64,000 bases of DNA from Pochonia chlamydosporia 170 (taxonomy: Eukaryota; Ascomycota; Sordariomycetes; Hypocreales; Clavicipitaceae): positions 3,906,001 through 3,970,000 of the forward strand of contig NC_035791.1 in assembly GCF_001653235.2 (NCBI RefSeq). Reading direction: 5' to 3'. Both the position numbers and the translations under genes were made by a program. Positions 23,301 through 35,246 of the stretch are shown here, piece by piece; the first letter of the stretch is position 1, and each line of letters begins with the position of its first letter. The notes under the pieces are model-generated. The model saw nothing but the letters and a program-made list of their open reading frames with translations. It did no database searches and was not told the DNA's origin.

Positions 23301-23898
23301 AGGTTCGCCACAAAATCCAGGGTGATTCTGATTGGACTTGGCAAATCGGATTCTTCGGCGGTGCTTCTTTGGAGGCATCAACATTGTAGTTGGTTCAGTC
23401 CAGCTCTCGATACGCTTGGCAGCAGCAGTTTCCGCGTGTGAAGACAAGTAGAAGACAAATTCGTTGCGACGTTTTTCAGGGTGGCCAATTCGAGTCATGA
23501 TAGTACGAGTAGTATTGTTCTTGGAGACGAAATATTCAGTCGGGACGCGGTGCCATGCTGGTTCACGATGAACATGAACAGGAGCTCTCAAGAGGCCAAC
23601 CCAAGATCTGTACAGCAACCAATATCAGCAATTTTCGTTCCCGAATTATAACATCGATAAGAGATTTCGAGGGCACAAACAGATTTGTGTAGCGAGAACC
23701 GGTATTGTTCTTTCCATGAGAAGAAGCTCCGTTGTCGCGTGCCGGGAAGAAGACGATGAAGGAAGGAGGCAGGTTTGAGCTGGAGCGCGATGTCAGTTTT
23801 CGTTCCAAATTCCCAGAAGTCGATTCATCTCGAGGATATACTTACCTTAACTTGGGCTTGAGCCCAAGTCCCCAAGGTTGGGGAGTAGGCGCGTCCAT
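20340..23898 (-). CDS. Large conserved-looking protein of unknown function, 1121 residues
   Basis: Four exons (23898-23846, 23779-23681, 23607-23258, 23203-20340) with introns of 66, 73 and 54 nt give 1121 residues. I do not recognise a family. The first 300 or so residues look folded: aromatic- and charge-balanced, with pieces such as SFIVFFPARDNG, WVGLLRAPVHVHREP, WHRVPTEYFVSKN and RYSVPAKRWIDKKD. After that the chain is dominated by Ser/Pro/Thr/Ala with many SP and TP sites, interrupted by a more ordered patch (GRLIVRFKLPTEFAYLFP). The last 300 or so residues are strongly basic, with RRSTRLRSQ, PKRAPLG-like and KKARR clusters that resemble nuclear localisation signals. A nuclear scaffold or DNA-associated role is a guess from composition. 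Exon 2 ends at a GTTTGT donor; this choice keeps the frame and removes a read-through tail. Confidence 0.85.
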
Positions 23899-24854
23899 GA
23901 GGTCGGCCTACCAGATGATGATCTGGTTCGAACGCGGTTGCAGTGCTTGAACAGGTCCTGTCTGGACAGGGCAGGCGCGTTGCGAACGGTTGAACTTGTT
24001 TTGTAAAGAGCTTTGAAGTAGCAGTAGTACAGAATTTGAGCCGGGGGCATCAAAAGCTGTCAAAGAGCAGTTGAATGTTTGAAATTGCTTTGAAAGTGCT
24101 TTGAATTGCTTGTAGCGCGAGAATGTTTGAAGATGGGTACTTCCCAGATCTCGCGACTGAGAGACAGAAACATTGTTTACCTGGGCTCAGCATCGATGAG
24201 CTCTGAACGCGCTAGTCCTGAACAGGGTTAGTGGGACCGGTGCTGTGCACGATGAAATACAGGTGGGTTGGTCCCTGTGGCTCAAGAACGTCCCCCTGTG
24301 CACTGTTGTAGAAAGGCTCCAGTTGTCATCTCGGCGCATTCTCATTGGCCGACAACAGACGAAAGCTTAATTGTGTAAATGGCAGTTTTAGGCGAGCTGC
24401 GAGGCTGGGAAATCGAATCGTCACGTCGTATGACGCATGTTATCAATAATACCAGATTTAGAGTTTGTCTGTGCGTATTGATCTCCATTAAAAATATTAT
24501 TGACAGCGCTCAGAAAATGGGAGATTTGCTGATGGAGAGCAAGTTGGATGTGTTGGTGTCTCCCATTGAACCCAGCTTGTCATTTGATATGCTGACTCAT
24601 CCAACAACGTCAAGACAAGGTTGTGTGGGGTTCAGTTGGCTTGCCCCTCCAAAGAAAGGCACATGCACTCTGTCTCTCCACAGCCTCGTCACCAGGAACG
24701 TCATCCCTTGGACATCCCACCAGGCTGCCACTGCATTTTGTAGCAACCCAAAGCCGTCTAGAGCCTCCAAAAGAGTCAAATACCACAGCATCGCAGCTCC
24801 TCTAAGCTCTTCACTCCGCAAAACCCACATCGAGCCACTGCCTCTCCCGCCACC
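23899..24854. promoter_or_regulatory. Divergent intergenic region, orphan gene and VPS60
   Basis: About 950 bp separate two divergent starts, so the interval must contain both promoters. 24060-24140 holds imperfect repeats of a GCTTTGAA-like word. The VPS60 start is preceded by CCGCCACC, a strong initiation context. No gene is supported within. Confidence 0.55.
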
Positions 24855-25493
24855 ATGAACCGCCTCTTCGGTTCCAAAACCACCGGGCCAAAGCCCACCC
24901 TCTCGGGCGCCATTACCAACATCGACACCCGCATTGCCTCCATCGACACGAAACTAAAAGCCCTCAATGGCGAACTATCCGCCTACCAAGAAAAAATGTC
25001 CAAGATGCGCGAAGGGCCCGGCAAACAAGCCATCAAGCAAAAGGCCCTCAAGGTTCTCCAGCGCCGGAAAGCGTACGAGGCGGAAAAGGAAAAACTAGAG
25101 GGTCAAGTGTGGAACATGGAGCAAGCATCCAGCATGCAGGATAATTTGAAGAATGTCATGACGCAGGTCGATGCGATGAAGACGACTAAGAAAGAGCTGC
25201 AGAAGCAATATGGCAAGATTGACATTGATAAGATTGAGCAGTTGCAGGATGAGATGGCCGATTTGATGGATGTGGGTAATGAGATTCAGGATAGTCTGGC
25301 AAGGAGCTACGATATCCCAGATGAAGTGGATGAGGCGGAGCTGGATGCTGAGTTGGAGGCGCTGGGGATGGAACAGGAGCTGGAGATGGAGATGGGAGGA
25401 GCGGTGCCAGGGTTCTTGCAGGACGAGGTGGTGCCCGAGTTTGTGGATGAGCCTCCCCAGACGGAAGATAAAGTGAAGGAAGCTGCTGGTTAG
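24855..25493 (+). CDS. VPS60: ESCRT-III subunit Vps60 (CHMP5 type)
   Basis: A single exon of 212 residues, a usual length for the family. It opens with MNRLFGSK and a basic, helical N-terminal half (MREGPGKQAIKQKALKVLQRRK), followed by NMEQASSMQDNLKNVMTQVDAMK and IDIDKIEQLQDEMADLMD. The C-terminal third is acidic with a DEAELDAELEALG helix, which is the Vps4/Vta1-facing region in ESCRT-III proteins. Vps60 binds Vta1 and tunes Vps4-driven disassembly of ESCRT-III on endosomes. The ATG is in a CCACCATGA context. No intron is needed. The gene is convergent with the F-box/WD40 gene, their stops 562 bp apart. Confidence 0.95.
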   Translation: MNRLFGSKTTGPKPTLSGAITNIDTRIASIDTKLKALNGELSAYQEKMSKMREGPGKQAIKQKALKVLQRRKAYEAEKEKLEGQVWNMEQASSMQDNLKNVMTQVDAMKTTKKELQKQYGKIDIDKIEQLQDEMADLMDVGNEIQDSLARSYDIPDEVDEAELDAELEALGMEQELEMEMGGAVPGFLQDEVVPEFVDEPPQTEDKVKEAAG

Positions 25494-26055
25494 ATATATG
25501 AATGATACACTGAGGACCTAGATATCTTGTGGAGACTTTGGAGTTTGGAGAAGGGTCAGGAGTTTCATGATGTTGATCAAAAGTAGCATACTTAGCAAGT
25601 TATTCTGTTAGTTACTTCGCTCCGTGTAGCTGGAGCGTCGTTCTCCAAATATTTGGCATTTCGGCCCATCAAGCCAAATCGGCTATGAAGCGCAGATTCT
25701 TTTCCAGTATTCAATGCTTATTTCATAATTCTACATTTGCCTGTGCAAGATAGCACTTGATCTTTCCTTGGCTGACCATGATATCAACGTCAACACCACA
25801 TGGAATGCCCTTGCGCAACCCACCAACCAACACCAATGACCCATATTGAACCATAGGTCGCCGCCAATGCGCCATCCAGATACACCGATTGCCTTCCCGA
25901 AAAAACGGACTGTAGCTCAACAGTCCCTACTACCTAGGTACCTAGAGCAAAACAAAGCAAAATAAAAACCTTCGATTGTGTCCCTTATCTCATATCTCGT
26001 CATAAGTTGAGCACTATGTGCCTCTGTTGTGCCATTTGGCATCAAAATAAAGCGT
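25494..26055. other. Convergent 3' region, VPS60 and F-box/WD40 gene
   Basis: Both neighbours end here, so 3' untranslated sequence and polyadenylation sites are expected. A perfect 10-bp palindrome TACCTAGGTA lies at 25931-25940, followed by A-rich sequence (AAAACAAAGCAAAATAAAAACC). No gene is seen. Confidence 0.6.
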
Positions 26056-29000
26056 CTAATCTACAGTAGCGAAGTATCGAGCAGTCTCCTCAAGCTCAGG
26101 GTCTCCGTTGCAAAAGTCCCAGCCCACAATAACTGGCGCTTGACTACAGCACACGATCTTGCGAGCATCAAACTGAAGCTTGAAAACGCGGGCAGGTGCA
26201 TTCTCTGCCGCGGCGATGTGAGGGTGGTGATGTGCTGGTGGCGGAGCGGTATGTGGTGTCGGCACTTGGGCTGGTTGCGCTGGCGCTGGCGTAGGAGTCG
26301 GTAGAGGAACCGGTAGGGGTGTTGCAGCAGTCGTCATGTTCACATCCGGTGCTATATAGATTGCAGATGCTGCTGATGGCCCAGGAACAGCTTGAGTCGC
26401 TCTGGGAGTGGACATGCTTGCGGGTTGAGACATGCCTGGTGTCGCAGGAGCGTTGCTCGGGCCAGCCACAGAGAAGCCGCCATCTGGCGCCTCTACCTGG
26501 CCAGTAGCGTTGTTCAACGCACTCACCGGTCGCTGTCTCGCGGGTTGTTGTCCCGTTTGGAAGGAGACCAACGCCGCTGTGATCGCCTGTCGAAGCTGCG
26601 TGCGGATCAACGGCGACGGCTCACGTTCAATGACGGACTGCAGGTAGTTGTGATGACTCAATACGGCTGGGTAGTTGGCTATTGCCTGCTCCAATGCTCG
26701 TGCACCCAGAGGCACGACCTGGTCAATCAAATTCATGTAGAGCCCGGAGGTTCCTTGACCGGTGCCACTGCCACTGCCACTGGATTCTCCATCCACCGGA
26801 CCCATCTCGCCAGGAGGCTGAGGTCTGTTGCGAGAGCCAGATGCATGAAGGATCGTCGGGCGAACAGAGGGGTGCATTGGGAGGCTGCCCTGAGGGTGAG
26901 CACCCAACCCCGGTTGCTGGGTAGATTGCGGTGGTGCTGCCATCGCCATATGTTGCTGTGCGGCCGCTGCTGCCTCCTCCTGACGAAGATGATGTGCTGG
27001 TTTCCAGACACCTTCTTTGTCTCGTCTCCATATAATAATGCTCTGGTCGTAGGACCCAGAAACAATTCGCCCATACTTTCGACCGCCTCCTCCTCCAGGT
27101 GGCACCTTGGCTCCAAATGCCTGTACATCAGTTGGCCTAGAGCTTCCGGCATTCACTCTCCTCGTCCTTCGGTTCCGCCTTTCACCTTCGCGAGCAACCT
27201 CACCAGCTTCGACAGCCTTGAAGTACTCGGCATCGACATTCTTGGCTTCTAACTCGTCTTCGATCTTGCTGTAGGGCAGGTCGCCAAACCCGGCTTGTAC
27301 AGTTCTCACAAGGTGTGCGTGGCCACGCAGTTGTGCAACCTTGAGACCCGTCGGGGCATCAAAAATACACACTTCATAATCGCTGCTGCCGCTCACAATT
27401 CGTCGTCCATCAAACTCGACACACGCAATGCCCTTATCGTGAGCGGGGATAGTTTGGGTACACACTTGATCTGGCCAATCCCAAACCTTGATATGCCTGT
27501 CTCCAGAGACGGAAACAATGGTACGATCTCTGACTTGGATGGCATTCACGGCGGCGCCGTGGCCCTCTAAGCGCCCAATCATGGTATACGGCTCCTTAAG
27601 AGGAAGTTCCTGTGCTAGATCTGGTTCATATCCGTAGCGTTTGACAGTCTTGCCTGCCGCACTGAAGGCTGCATCGGCCGAGCCATATCCCAGCTCTCCA
27701 AAGCGAAGAGGTCTTCTATTAAAAATTTTAATAGTTTTGTCTTTTGAAGACGTGACAAGAATCCGCTTATCAAAGCGAACATTAAGAACTGACTCGCGAT
27801 GCGCCTTAGTAATTTTTTGAATCAGCTCGCCAGTCGAAAACTTCCAGATGAAGACATTGGAGTCACTGCTCCCGGAAACAATAATGTCCTCGGAGGGGTC
27901 GGCGTCAAACTGAAGACACAAGACTGAGCCAGCATGTCCAATCAGAGGTGGCCGAACCAAGCGACGGGTTCGAATATTCCATATGCGCATGGTTTGGTCC
28001 CTGCTACCGCTGACCAAATAATCGGCATCAAATTGTAATGTGTAGACACATTCCTGATGTCCTTCTTCGGGAAATTGTGGGTGCGGCAACTGAAATGTCG
28101 TGTATTTGCCAAGTTCCCAATTGGACTCGAGCCTTCGTCGCATGTTGTAGAGATACTTCCAGTTGATGCGATACCTCGAGCTGTTGACGTCCCAAGACCA
28201 CAAAGTTGATCGCATCGAAGCACTCGGATGATCTGCTGGAAGAATCGGAGGCAAAGACGGCTCTGGTGTTCCCCCTGGTTCTTTCCGCTTAACACGAACG
28301 ACATCTGACGAGGAGCTAAAACTTCTGTCAACGCTTTTGCCCTTGCACGTTGATGAATTTGAGGCATAGCTCGCATCCATGTCAACATCACCGCTCACAG
28401 GTGACATGACTGGCCGATGAGACGAGAATGATGAGCCGGGTGTCCCGAAAATGCTACCACCAATGCCTATGTTATCCGATCCGCTGTGTCGCCGATCGGT
28501 CCCGGTCATTTCCAAGTCTCCATCGTCATTTAGGATAGCTCGAATCTTGTTGGTTTGACCATCAGCATTTTGGATCCGATGCAAATGGCCGATGGAGCTG
28601 GTTAAGCCAGAGTTGATTTTGTTCTCTGCGGCTGCAATATCACTCGTAACAGCTTTCCATCCTTCAAGATAGTATAGTCTCTCCCAGAGTTTTCTATCCA
28701 GAGCCAACTCGTACCACGCTCGACATGTTTGGGCGACGCCAACTAATGATATAGGGTCAAGATAGCCCAGTACTTTGAGACAGATTTCGGCCGGAAGATA
28801 TTGGACAAAATCGATGTATAATCGAGGGTTTAGACGCTGGACGATTTCAGCAATGGCGGAGGTAGGAAGATCATCGAGGAGTGCGAGTGTCAATTCTGTT
28901 TGTGACCTTGGTTAGCCATAGCATCCAGTTGATGGGTTACAAAGAGTAGAGTGCATTCTGAAACTCGGTAGGTTTCTGCAAATACCTTTCTTCACAGAGA

Positions 29001-29184
29001 CAGGCAAGGTCGAGGCATTGCTTGCCAGCCATGATGGCAGCTCAGCTGGCGATCGCAGAGTGGCCAAGCTCGCAGGTAGGCTCTGATGAACAGTGGGATT
29101 CAAAGGATCCTCGGAGTAGCCCTCATCGGGTTGATGCGCTGGCGAGAAGGGGTCCATCGTTGGTAGAGGGCCTCGTTTCGCCAT
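26056..29184 (-). CDS. fwd-1: F-box/WD40 protein, SCF ubiquitin-ligase adaptor, FWD-1-like
   Basis: Two exons, 29184-28986 and 28895-26056, with a 90-nt GTATTT...ACAG intron give 1012 residues. The F-box spans roughly 100-145 (LPAEICLKVLGYLDP... CRAWYELALDRKLWERL). WD40 repeats run from about 345 to 692, with several DRTI/DKTI and GSxDxxxxxW endings; a last repeat-like strand sits at the extreme C-terminus (from about 972), after a long Gln/Pro/Ala-rich insert. F-box proteins of this layout recruit phosphorylated substrates to Skp1-Cul1 ligases. The architecture, the segment before the F-box (NPRLYIDFVQYLP) and the length suggest the orthologue of Neurospora FWD-1, which targets the clock protein FRQ. 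The family is certain; the orthologue call is from memory and less sure (SCON/Met30 or Cdc4 relatives are the alternative). Confidence 0.88.
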
Positions 29185-32100
29185 TGGGCTGGAAAGCCAG
29201 TGTGACGACGTCTAACAACGAACCCAGAAAACGGCCAAGCAAGGAAGCTAGTCGATGCGTATGGATTTTGTCGAAGCCACGCTTGATTCAGAAGATGATA
29301 TATTATATTAGTTCGTTAGGAATTTGTTGGACAGGCAAGAGGTTGACGTAGTAGGTGATGGATCAAGGTCGGCGATTTGTTTGGAAATGGCCAGACGAGT
29401 AACCTTGTCACGGAGCACGCGCAGACACGATGCACACGATGAATGCAATGACGGAGCACAAGAGAAATGTCTAATGACTGTCATCTGTGGGCAATCAGCG
29501 CATGCACATGGCCGTGCTCTACGGCGAGATGAGGCCGTTTCGTGGAACGAGGTCAGCCAAGATGGCTTGGTGGTGTTTTGTTGTCAGAATGCCCAAGAGG
29601 ACTGACCAGCTGGACTGGAGAGAACATGGGGCAAATCAAGGTATCAATGGCTGTCCCAGGATCATTGGCTGGTGGGATCTGGTGTGTCGGACAAGACATG
29701 ACAACCCAGACATTGAACCCAGACGGCAGGCGAGACTTGACTGGGCCAAGGCGGGTTGCGTTGTGCTGGTTGGATAAAATTGATTGAGGGGACATGGGGC
29801 GCGGGTGGCGCTGGACTGGAGCGAATATTAGCGTCTGCTCGACGATGTGGTGGCAAGCATTAGGCCTAGAGCTGCCTGGAACTTGGAATGGGCCAGTGAC
29901 TTGACTCTGCCGTGGCAAATGGCAACAGACAGACCAGACCAGACTTGCCCATGAGTTCTCCAACAATGCATATTGGATTAAATTGACAATTCATTCTCGT
30001 CAATGCTGCTGCCAGACCTTCTCACGATTGGAATGGCCAACCAGCAATACGGCCCAGCCCGTTGGCTTATACGTAGGTCTGGCCGTCTGCGCTAGGATAT
30101 GCCAGACACTGACATGGAGAAGAGAGACCAGGGCAACATTCATTAACTGAGTGTTACACCCGATACTCTTGGTTTGGCAACAGCTCATCGATCGTTTCGG
30201 TTGGTACCTGAGTATTGGATCCAATCCACCCAGCAGGACCTGCATGCGTGTCGTAACCGGTCAACATGGAGCATCGCTTGGACTCTACATCAAGCGTTCA
30301 CCGACCTTGGCCAACTACCCAAGTAGGTATTAAGGAGACAGCATATGCGGCAACGCGTGCTTCTTCGCCTTCTCAAACACCTTGGGACATATCATGATCC
30401 TTGGTACTCTGCTTTCGTCCGTGAGATGATACATCTTTCCACGTCCATCCCCCTCGGGTATACGTGCGTCAGGTGAGGCATTCGTTGCCCGATAGACAGT
30501 GCATTCACAATTTCCAAATACGAGGACCGTATTGTACAATAGTAGTTCCCTCGTCCTACCTGATTAATCTCTGGCTATTTCATCGTCAGACGGGTACTGT
30601 GCTGCAAGATTCCGTCTCCAACCTGAGGCCAGGTCGCATAGGTGCATGCTAGCGAGCGGATTCCCACTGCAGACTTTATCAAACCAACTCTTCGTCTAGT
30701 TGCGGGAGATTCCGAGTCGGCCACGCAGGTTACATTATGCAAGATTTGCCAAGTGTGACATGCTGGCTCGATCAATGTCCCCATCTGTACTCCGTACTGG
30801 GTAAACTCATCATCGTTTCCGCTGCCTCATGCGTCGTTTCACCAAAACAAATGGTGGCGGAAACAAACCGGCAACATCTCCTCCCGAGAAGCAAAGAAGT
30901 AAGATCGCAACCGCAAACAAACTCTGGGTAAGAAAATCCTGGGCTGTCAAGTTTGATCTTGATAGTGTTGGCCAATAGGAACGTCGCCTTTTTGTCCTGA
31001 AGCCGCCACAACATGTGTGCTTGGCAGGTTTGCAACCTTGTCAGTTTGTATGGAATTTATGGAGTAAGTGATGGCAGAAGCCGTGTCCGTTTCACCTGCC
31101 GCGGGGTGTTGTCATTGGCTATCTACTAGTTACCTACTTGAATCCTTTTCTATACACGACACTATTCAAAATTCTCAGGCAAATTATTGCGTGAATGATG
31201 TATTATCGTCAGGAGACACTGTGTGCAAAGCAGGATCAAGTTTCAGGGTGTTCCCATCTACGCTGTAGGGTAGATGTGTTTAGTTGGGGTTGCAGAGGGG
31301 CAAATGCATTGTTTGATATCAACACCAGTGCGCAGTACGGAGTGCGACGTATGGATTTCGAAATGGCTAATTTATCCTAGCTCTTCTTGACTCCCGGTGC
31401 ATCATGCAGTTGCCGGACACCCTTGGGGTAAAGCATGTAAAGGAAATCATAAATGGTGGTTGCCTTGCATTGCACAGTTGCTTAGGATGTTACATATTGA
31501 TCATTGTTGACCTGTAGCCTGCGCCAACACACCATGTACCAATATTGAATGAAATGCATCATGTTTCTGCATAGACGACGAGCACCGGTGCAATAAGTCT
31601 GCCTGCATTGACATTTCCCCGTCATAATGAATTGATGTAACTACCTAGGCAGCTAGTATTATATTAACGTTCATTGTTCATTTCGGTTTGGGGATGAAAG
31701 AAGGTGGCTGAAATTTGGGGATCAGGGATCAATGATTGAATCAAGGTTTCCGGCCGAGCAAACAGTGGACAGTGAACTGCACTTGCCTGTCTGGTGGAGC
31801 CCCGCCCGTTGTTGACCACTGGAAGGACATTGGAAGGAGCCATGGATCAAAGGCCAGGGCTTCCAGACCAAACCAGCCAATCTTCTATCATTCACTTCTT
31901 TGGCTTGGCGCTGTTTTGCGCTCGCAAGGTTGCTGATGCCATCTTCCCCTCTTTCATGCCTCAAAATGAGTGGTATCGAGCACACAACGCTGTGGGTTTG
32001 GACAGGTCAGGCGCCTTGATTCTTCAATACCCCTTTATCATATCTCCAATCATGATAGATAATCCCACAAAAATGCATCATGTCAAACGCTTCTTTCTTG

Positions 32101-33696
32101 CCAGAGTCAGCTGACAGTCATACAATGCGCAATTCCATTTGGCTGGTAACCACCCTGATCGAACCTTGCAAATAAATGTTGTACAGTACCAGACTCTTAT
32201 TGCTGTAAAGCACCCACCAGTTCAGAGACACTGTGGAAAAAGAAAAGTTCTGGCCGAAAGAATGAAAGAAAGCCGAGCAAGCGTCCCGCACCGGATATCA
32301 AAACGGCGTGGTGTCATTCTGTGTCACTTTCAAGCATAGGATGGATAGGATTGGAATAGGTGACAGAAATATCAGGGCGTCTTGAAACAAAACCATCTCT
32401 GCCGATGAGAGCATCCAGCGGCATACATCCTCCACCACCATCCGTTTCTTTTTCTTGGTCAACGACCGTATGGTCACCAGGGAGGGAGGGACACACCATG
32501 ACTGAGTGATGTTTGAGAAGTGATTTGATGGCTTGTGGTTGACTCGATGTTTGAACAACCCGCCGGCCAGCCCACCCACTCAGATGGAATTTGGCTGTGG
32601 GCGCTAGATTCGGCGCAAAGCGATCAAATGTGCTGCGACCACAACCTGGGCTAGTTTCAGAGCCACCCTGACAACTTTGGAGAAGTGAGGGGCATCTGTG
32701 GCATCTGCGGCATCAATCTGTGGAAGATACTAGGAGCAGGCTCCGTTTCTGAGGGGCAGATTGAGCGATCCGCGACCTTCTGCGACGGGAGCTTAGTGTT
32801 GTCTGCGGCAGACTATCCGTCTCTGGCTAGGTTGAAACGGGGATTTCGTCCATTCATCGACGAGCCATGTCCAGTTGGCTTGAAAGGGGACATGGAGGAG
32901 TGGCCGTTAAGCGTTGGGGTGATGTGATGTCTGGTGTTTCCATTGCCGCGATGTGGGAGTGGCCTGCTTGGACTTGGGCCATTCTTCTCCTGCTCAAGTG
33001 GGCAGCCAAGGCTAGAGGCCGCGCAGAAGATACTCCAGTCGGTACTTGACAGCATTTTCAGACTGGATGGCATCAACTCAACTCACTCCATCACTTGCCT
33101 CAGCCACTCAGGCAACAAGACCCCCGGCGCTTTGGGTTGTAAATCTGAGCACGAGACAAAAAAGAGTGTCTGCAAGATCAAACGAATGGAGTGTGTTTCC
33201 TTTTGATATTTCAAAAGGGTCTGGTGTGGGTGCATCGCTGCATCTTAGCGCAGCCCAACTCTCTTCGAACCCAACTTCGAACCAAAGGCTTCAACCTTCC
33301 CTTCCATTCATTGATTGTTGGCATTGACCCGAGAGCAGGTGCAGAACTCAGGGCAAGCGGACCAGACCTGACCAGACCAGACGCTTTCAGCCCTGGTGGC
33401 GAGCGGCAGTGAATCGGTTTTGCATTTGCATTGGAGACAGATGGTGGATGGTGGTTCGAAGAGCCGATGATGGCCTTCTCCTTTTTGCCTGCAGCACAAC
33501 ACGCAGGCCGGACTGTTTCTGGTTACGATGGCGATACATGACATCTCGACTGCCGGGCAAGTGATTAAACACAAATTCGCAGCCCAACTGTTTTTACCCG
33601 GCCAGACAGAATCTTGGCCTCCATCCAACCCATTCTAAGGTCAATTCTCTCCACCTGGTCTGGGAAGTTACAGAGGGTTCCCTGTGCGATAAACCA

Positions 33697-33726
33697 CCAG
33701 ACCAGACCAGACCAGACCAGACCAGA
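33697..33726 (+). repeat. CCAGA microsatellite, six perfect units
   Basis: Six tandem copies of CCAGA. Shorter runs of the same pentamer occur elsewhere in the gene-poor gaps (29931-29944, 33361-33382, 51537-51546), so the word seems to be enriched in this genome's intergenic DNA. Confidence 0.9.
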
Positions 33727-35231
33727 CCACACATCCTGACATAGACCAGACCCCCTTGTCCACAGCCACCAGACCGCACATGCGCCCACTTTCCCATCCA
33801 TCAATGGCATGGGCCGCCTGCAGTCGCCGTGCGCTGGTTCATGCGTCTCTGACTTGACTCTCTGCTCAAGTGGTTGACACCAGAATAGACTTGGGACTTG
33901 CGGCGTCCCCAAGTCGTGCTTCCCGAAGTATCGATGTCCTTTGTTTCCTTCTCCTGGCTTCTAGTTGCTGTTGTGCTCGTGCCTGGTGTGCCTGTAAAAA
34001 TCTGCTGGCGTTCAATGTTGCTCGCCTGGTTTAGAAACCTGGAAGTTTCTAGACTTGGGCTGCCTCACTTTCAATGTTCCTCACATCGCCTCGTCTGTCC
34101 ACAATACTTCTTCGTACTGCAAACACAAATCTTGCCTTGAATCGAAGCAGGAACAAAGAGAAAGCCTCTGCGAATTTGTGGGCTCATACTGTATGTACGC
34201 TATCTTCTAGGATGGGTGCATTGGGCTCTACCAGGACACCTCGACAAATCCTTGAAGAAGTAATACGGAATACCAGCGGTACCCAGTCCTTAGTCCCATT
34301 CTCCGTTTCGATTCCACCGACCCACGTGTTCCACTTCGAGCAAAGCTGGAAGTGAGCCACCCACCCACCACCAGAGCACACCGTCCTGCAACGAAACAGT
34401 GCGGACGAATGTGCTGGAACTAGGCTCGTCTCTCGCCCTCCAGTCTCCAGTCTCCAGTCTCGAGCAGTCAAGTCTGGTCCAGTCTGGTTGAGCATCTGTG
34501 CACTGATAGGGGAGAAAAGATCTGGCTCTACCAGCCTCGACCTCGATTCGATAGCCTTAACTGAGCTGTCTGTCCACCCCCAAACTAATAAGACTGTGTC
34601 TGCATCGTCGCCTGCAGCATTCTCAGCTCAGCCAGCCCTCGCCCTCACCCTCGACACGGAATTGAATTGGCCTTGTCTTTCGCCTGTTCCCGACAAAGCT
34701 GGCTCGATTTGTCTCGGCTCGTCTGTTGGACAATTTTTGCCACTTCGCTGCGTGCCGCGAGTCGTCCAACGACGGGAGCTGAGAGATAGGAGTCAACTTC
34801 CCCTCCATACGATAGCCAACCCCATCCGACATCACCACCAACACTTCCACCACCAGTGTTGGTCGATCTGGACACCCAAAGGGCCAAAAACGAAAAAGAA
34901 GACATAATAGTGCTTCGTGGCCAAGCAGACGACGGACGACTGCATTTCCCACCTTCTTTTGAACCGCCTCACCCGACCATTGTTTGTTGAATGACGCGAC
35001 CGACAGCACAAGTCTGAGACCACTCCGTGCCAGAAGGGAGGGCCTGACAAACAAAGACAGACAACACCCCTCGTTGACGAACATACGATCATCCTCCACA
35101 AGCCCGCATTCCGCTGCGACTACGACTGCGACGCCCAACCCCTCCTCCCTCGATCGACGACAAACATTGTGGCCCTCCATTGTTCACTCCTTCGCTTTCC
35201 CTCCCCGGCGGCCTTTATCCCTCCTGAACGC

Positions 35232-35240
35232 ATGGAGTAG
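35232..35240 (+). promoter_or_regulatory. Three-codon upstream ORF before CDC24
   Basis: ATGGAGTAG (Met-Glu-stop) ends 6 nt before the CDC24 start codon at 35247. If the transcript includes it, ribosomes starting here would terminate directly in front of the main ATG, so leaky scanning or reinitiation would set Cdc24 output. The context of the upstream ATG (C at -3) is weaker than that of the main one (G at -3, G at +4). Confidence 0.5.
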
Positions 35241-35246
35241 CTGGAC

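Larger units (their letters stand above)
29185..35246. other. Gene-poor interval of about 6 kb between fwd-1 and CDC24
   Basis: Two divergent genes flank this interval and no convincing gene lies inside. Frames up to about 140-185 codons (for example 34488-34907 and 34623-35180) overlap on both strands with no domain. The right third (34300-35246) is C/T-rich on the plus strand and probably contains the promoter and long leader of CDC24. CCAGA-type pentamer repeats recur (29931-29944, 33361-33382, 33697-33726). A second copy of TGTACAGTACCAG lies at 32180-32192. Confidence 0.6.

Noticed and set aside
26392..27252. 286-codon plus-strand frame
   Set aside because: Antisense shadow of the F-box/WD40 gene, which has strong domain evidence on the minus strand.
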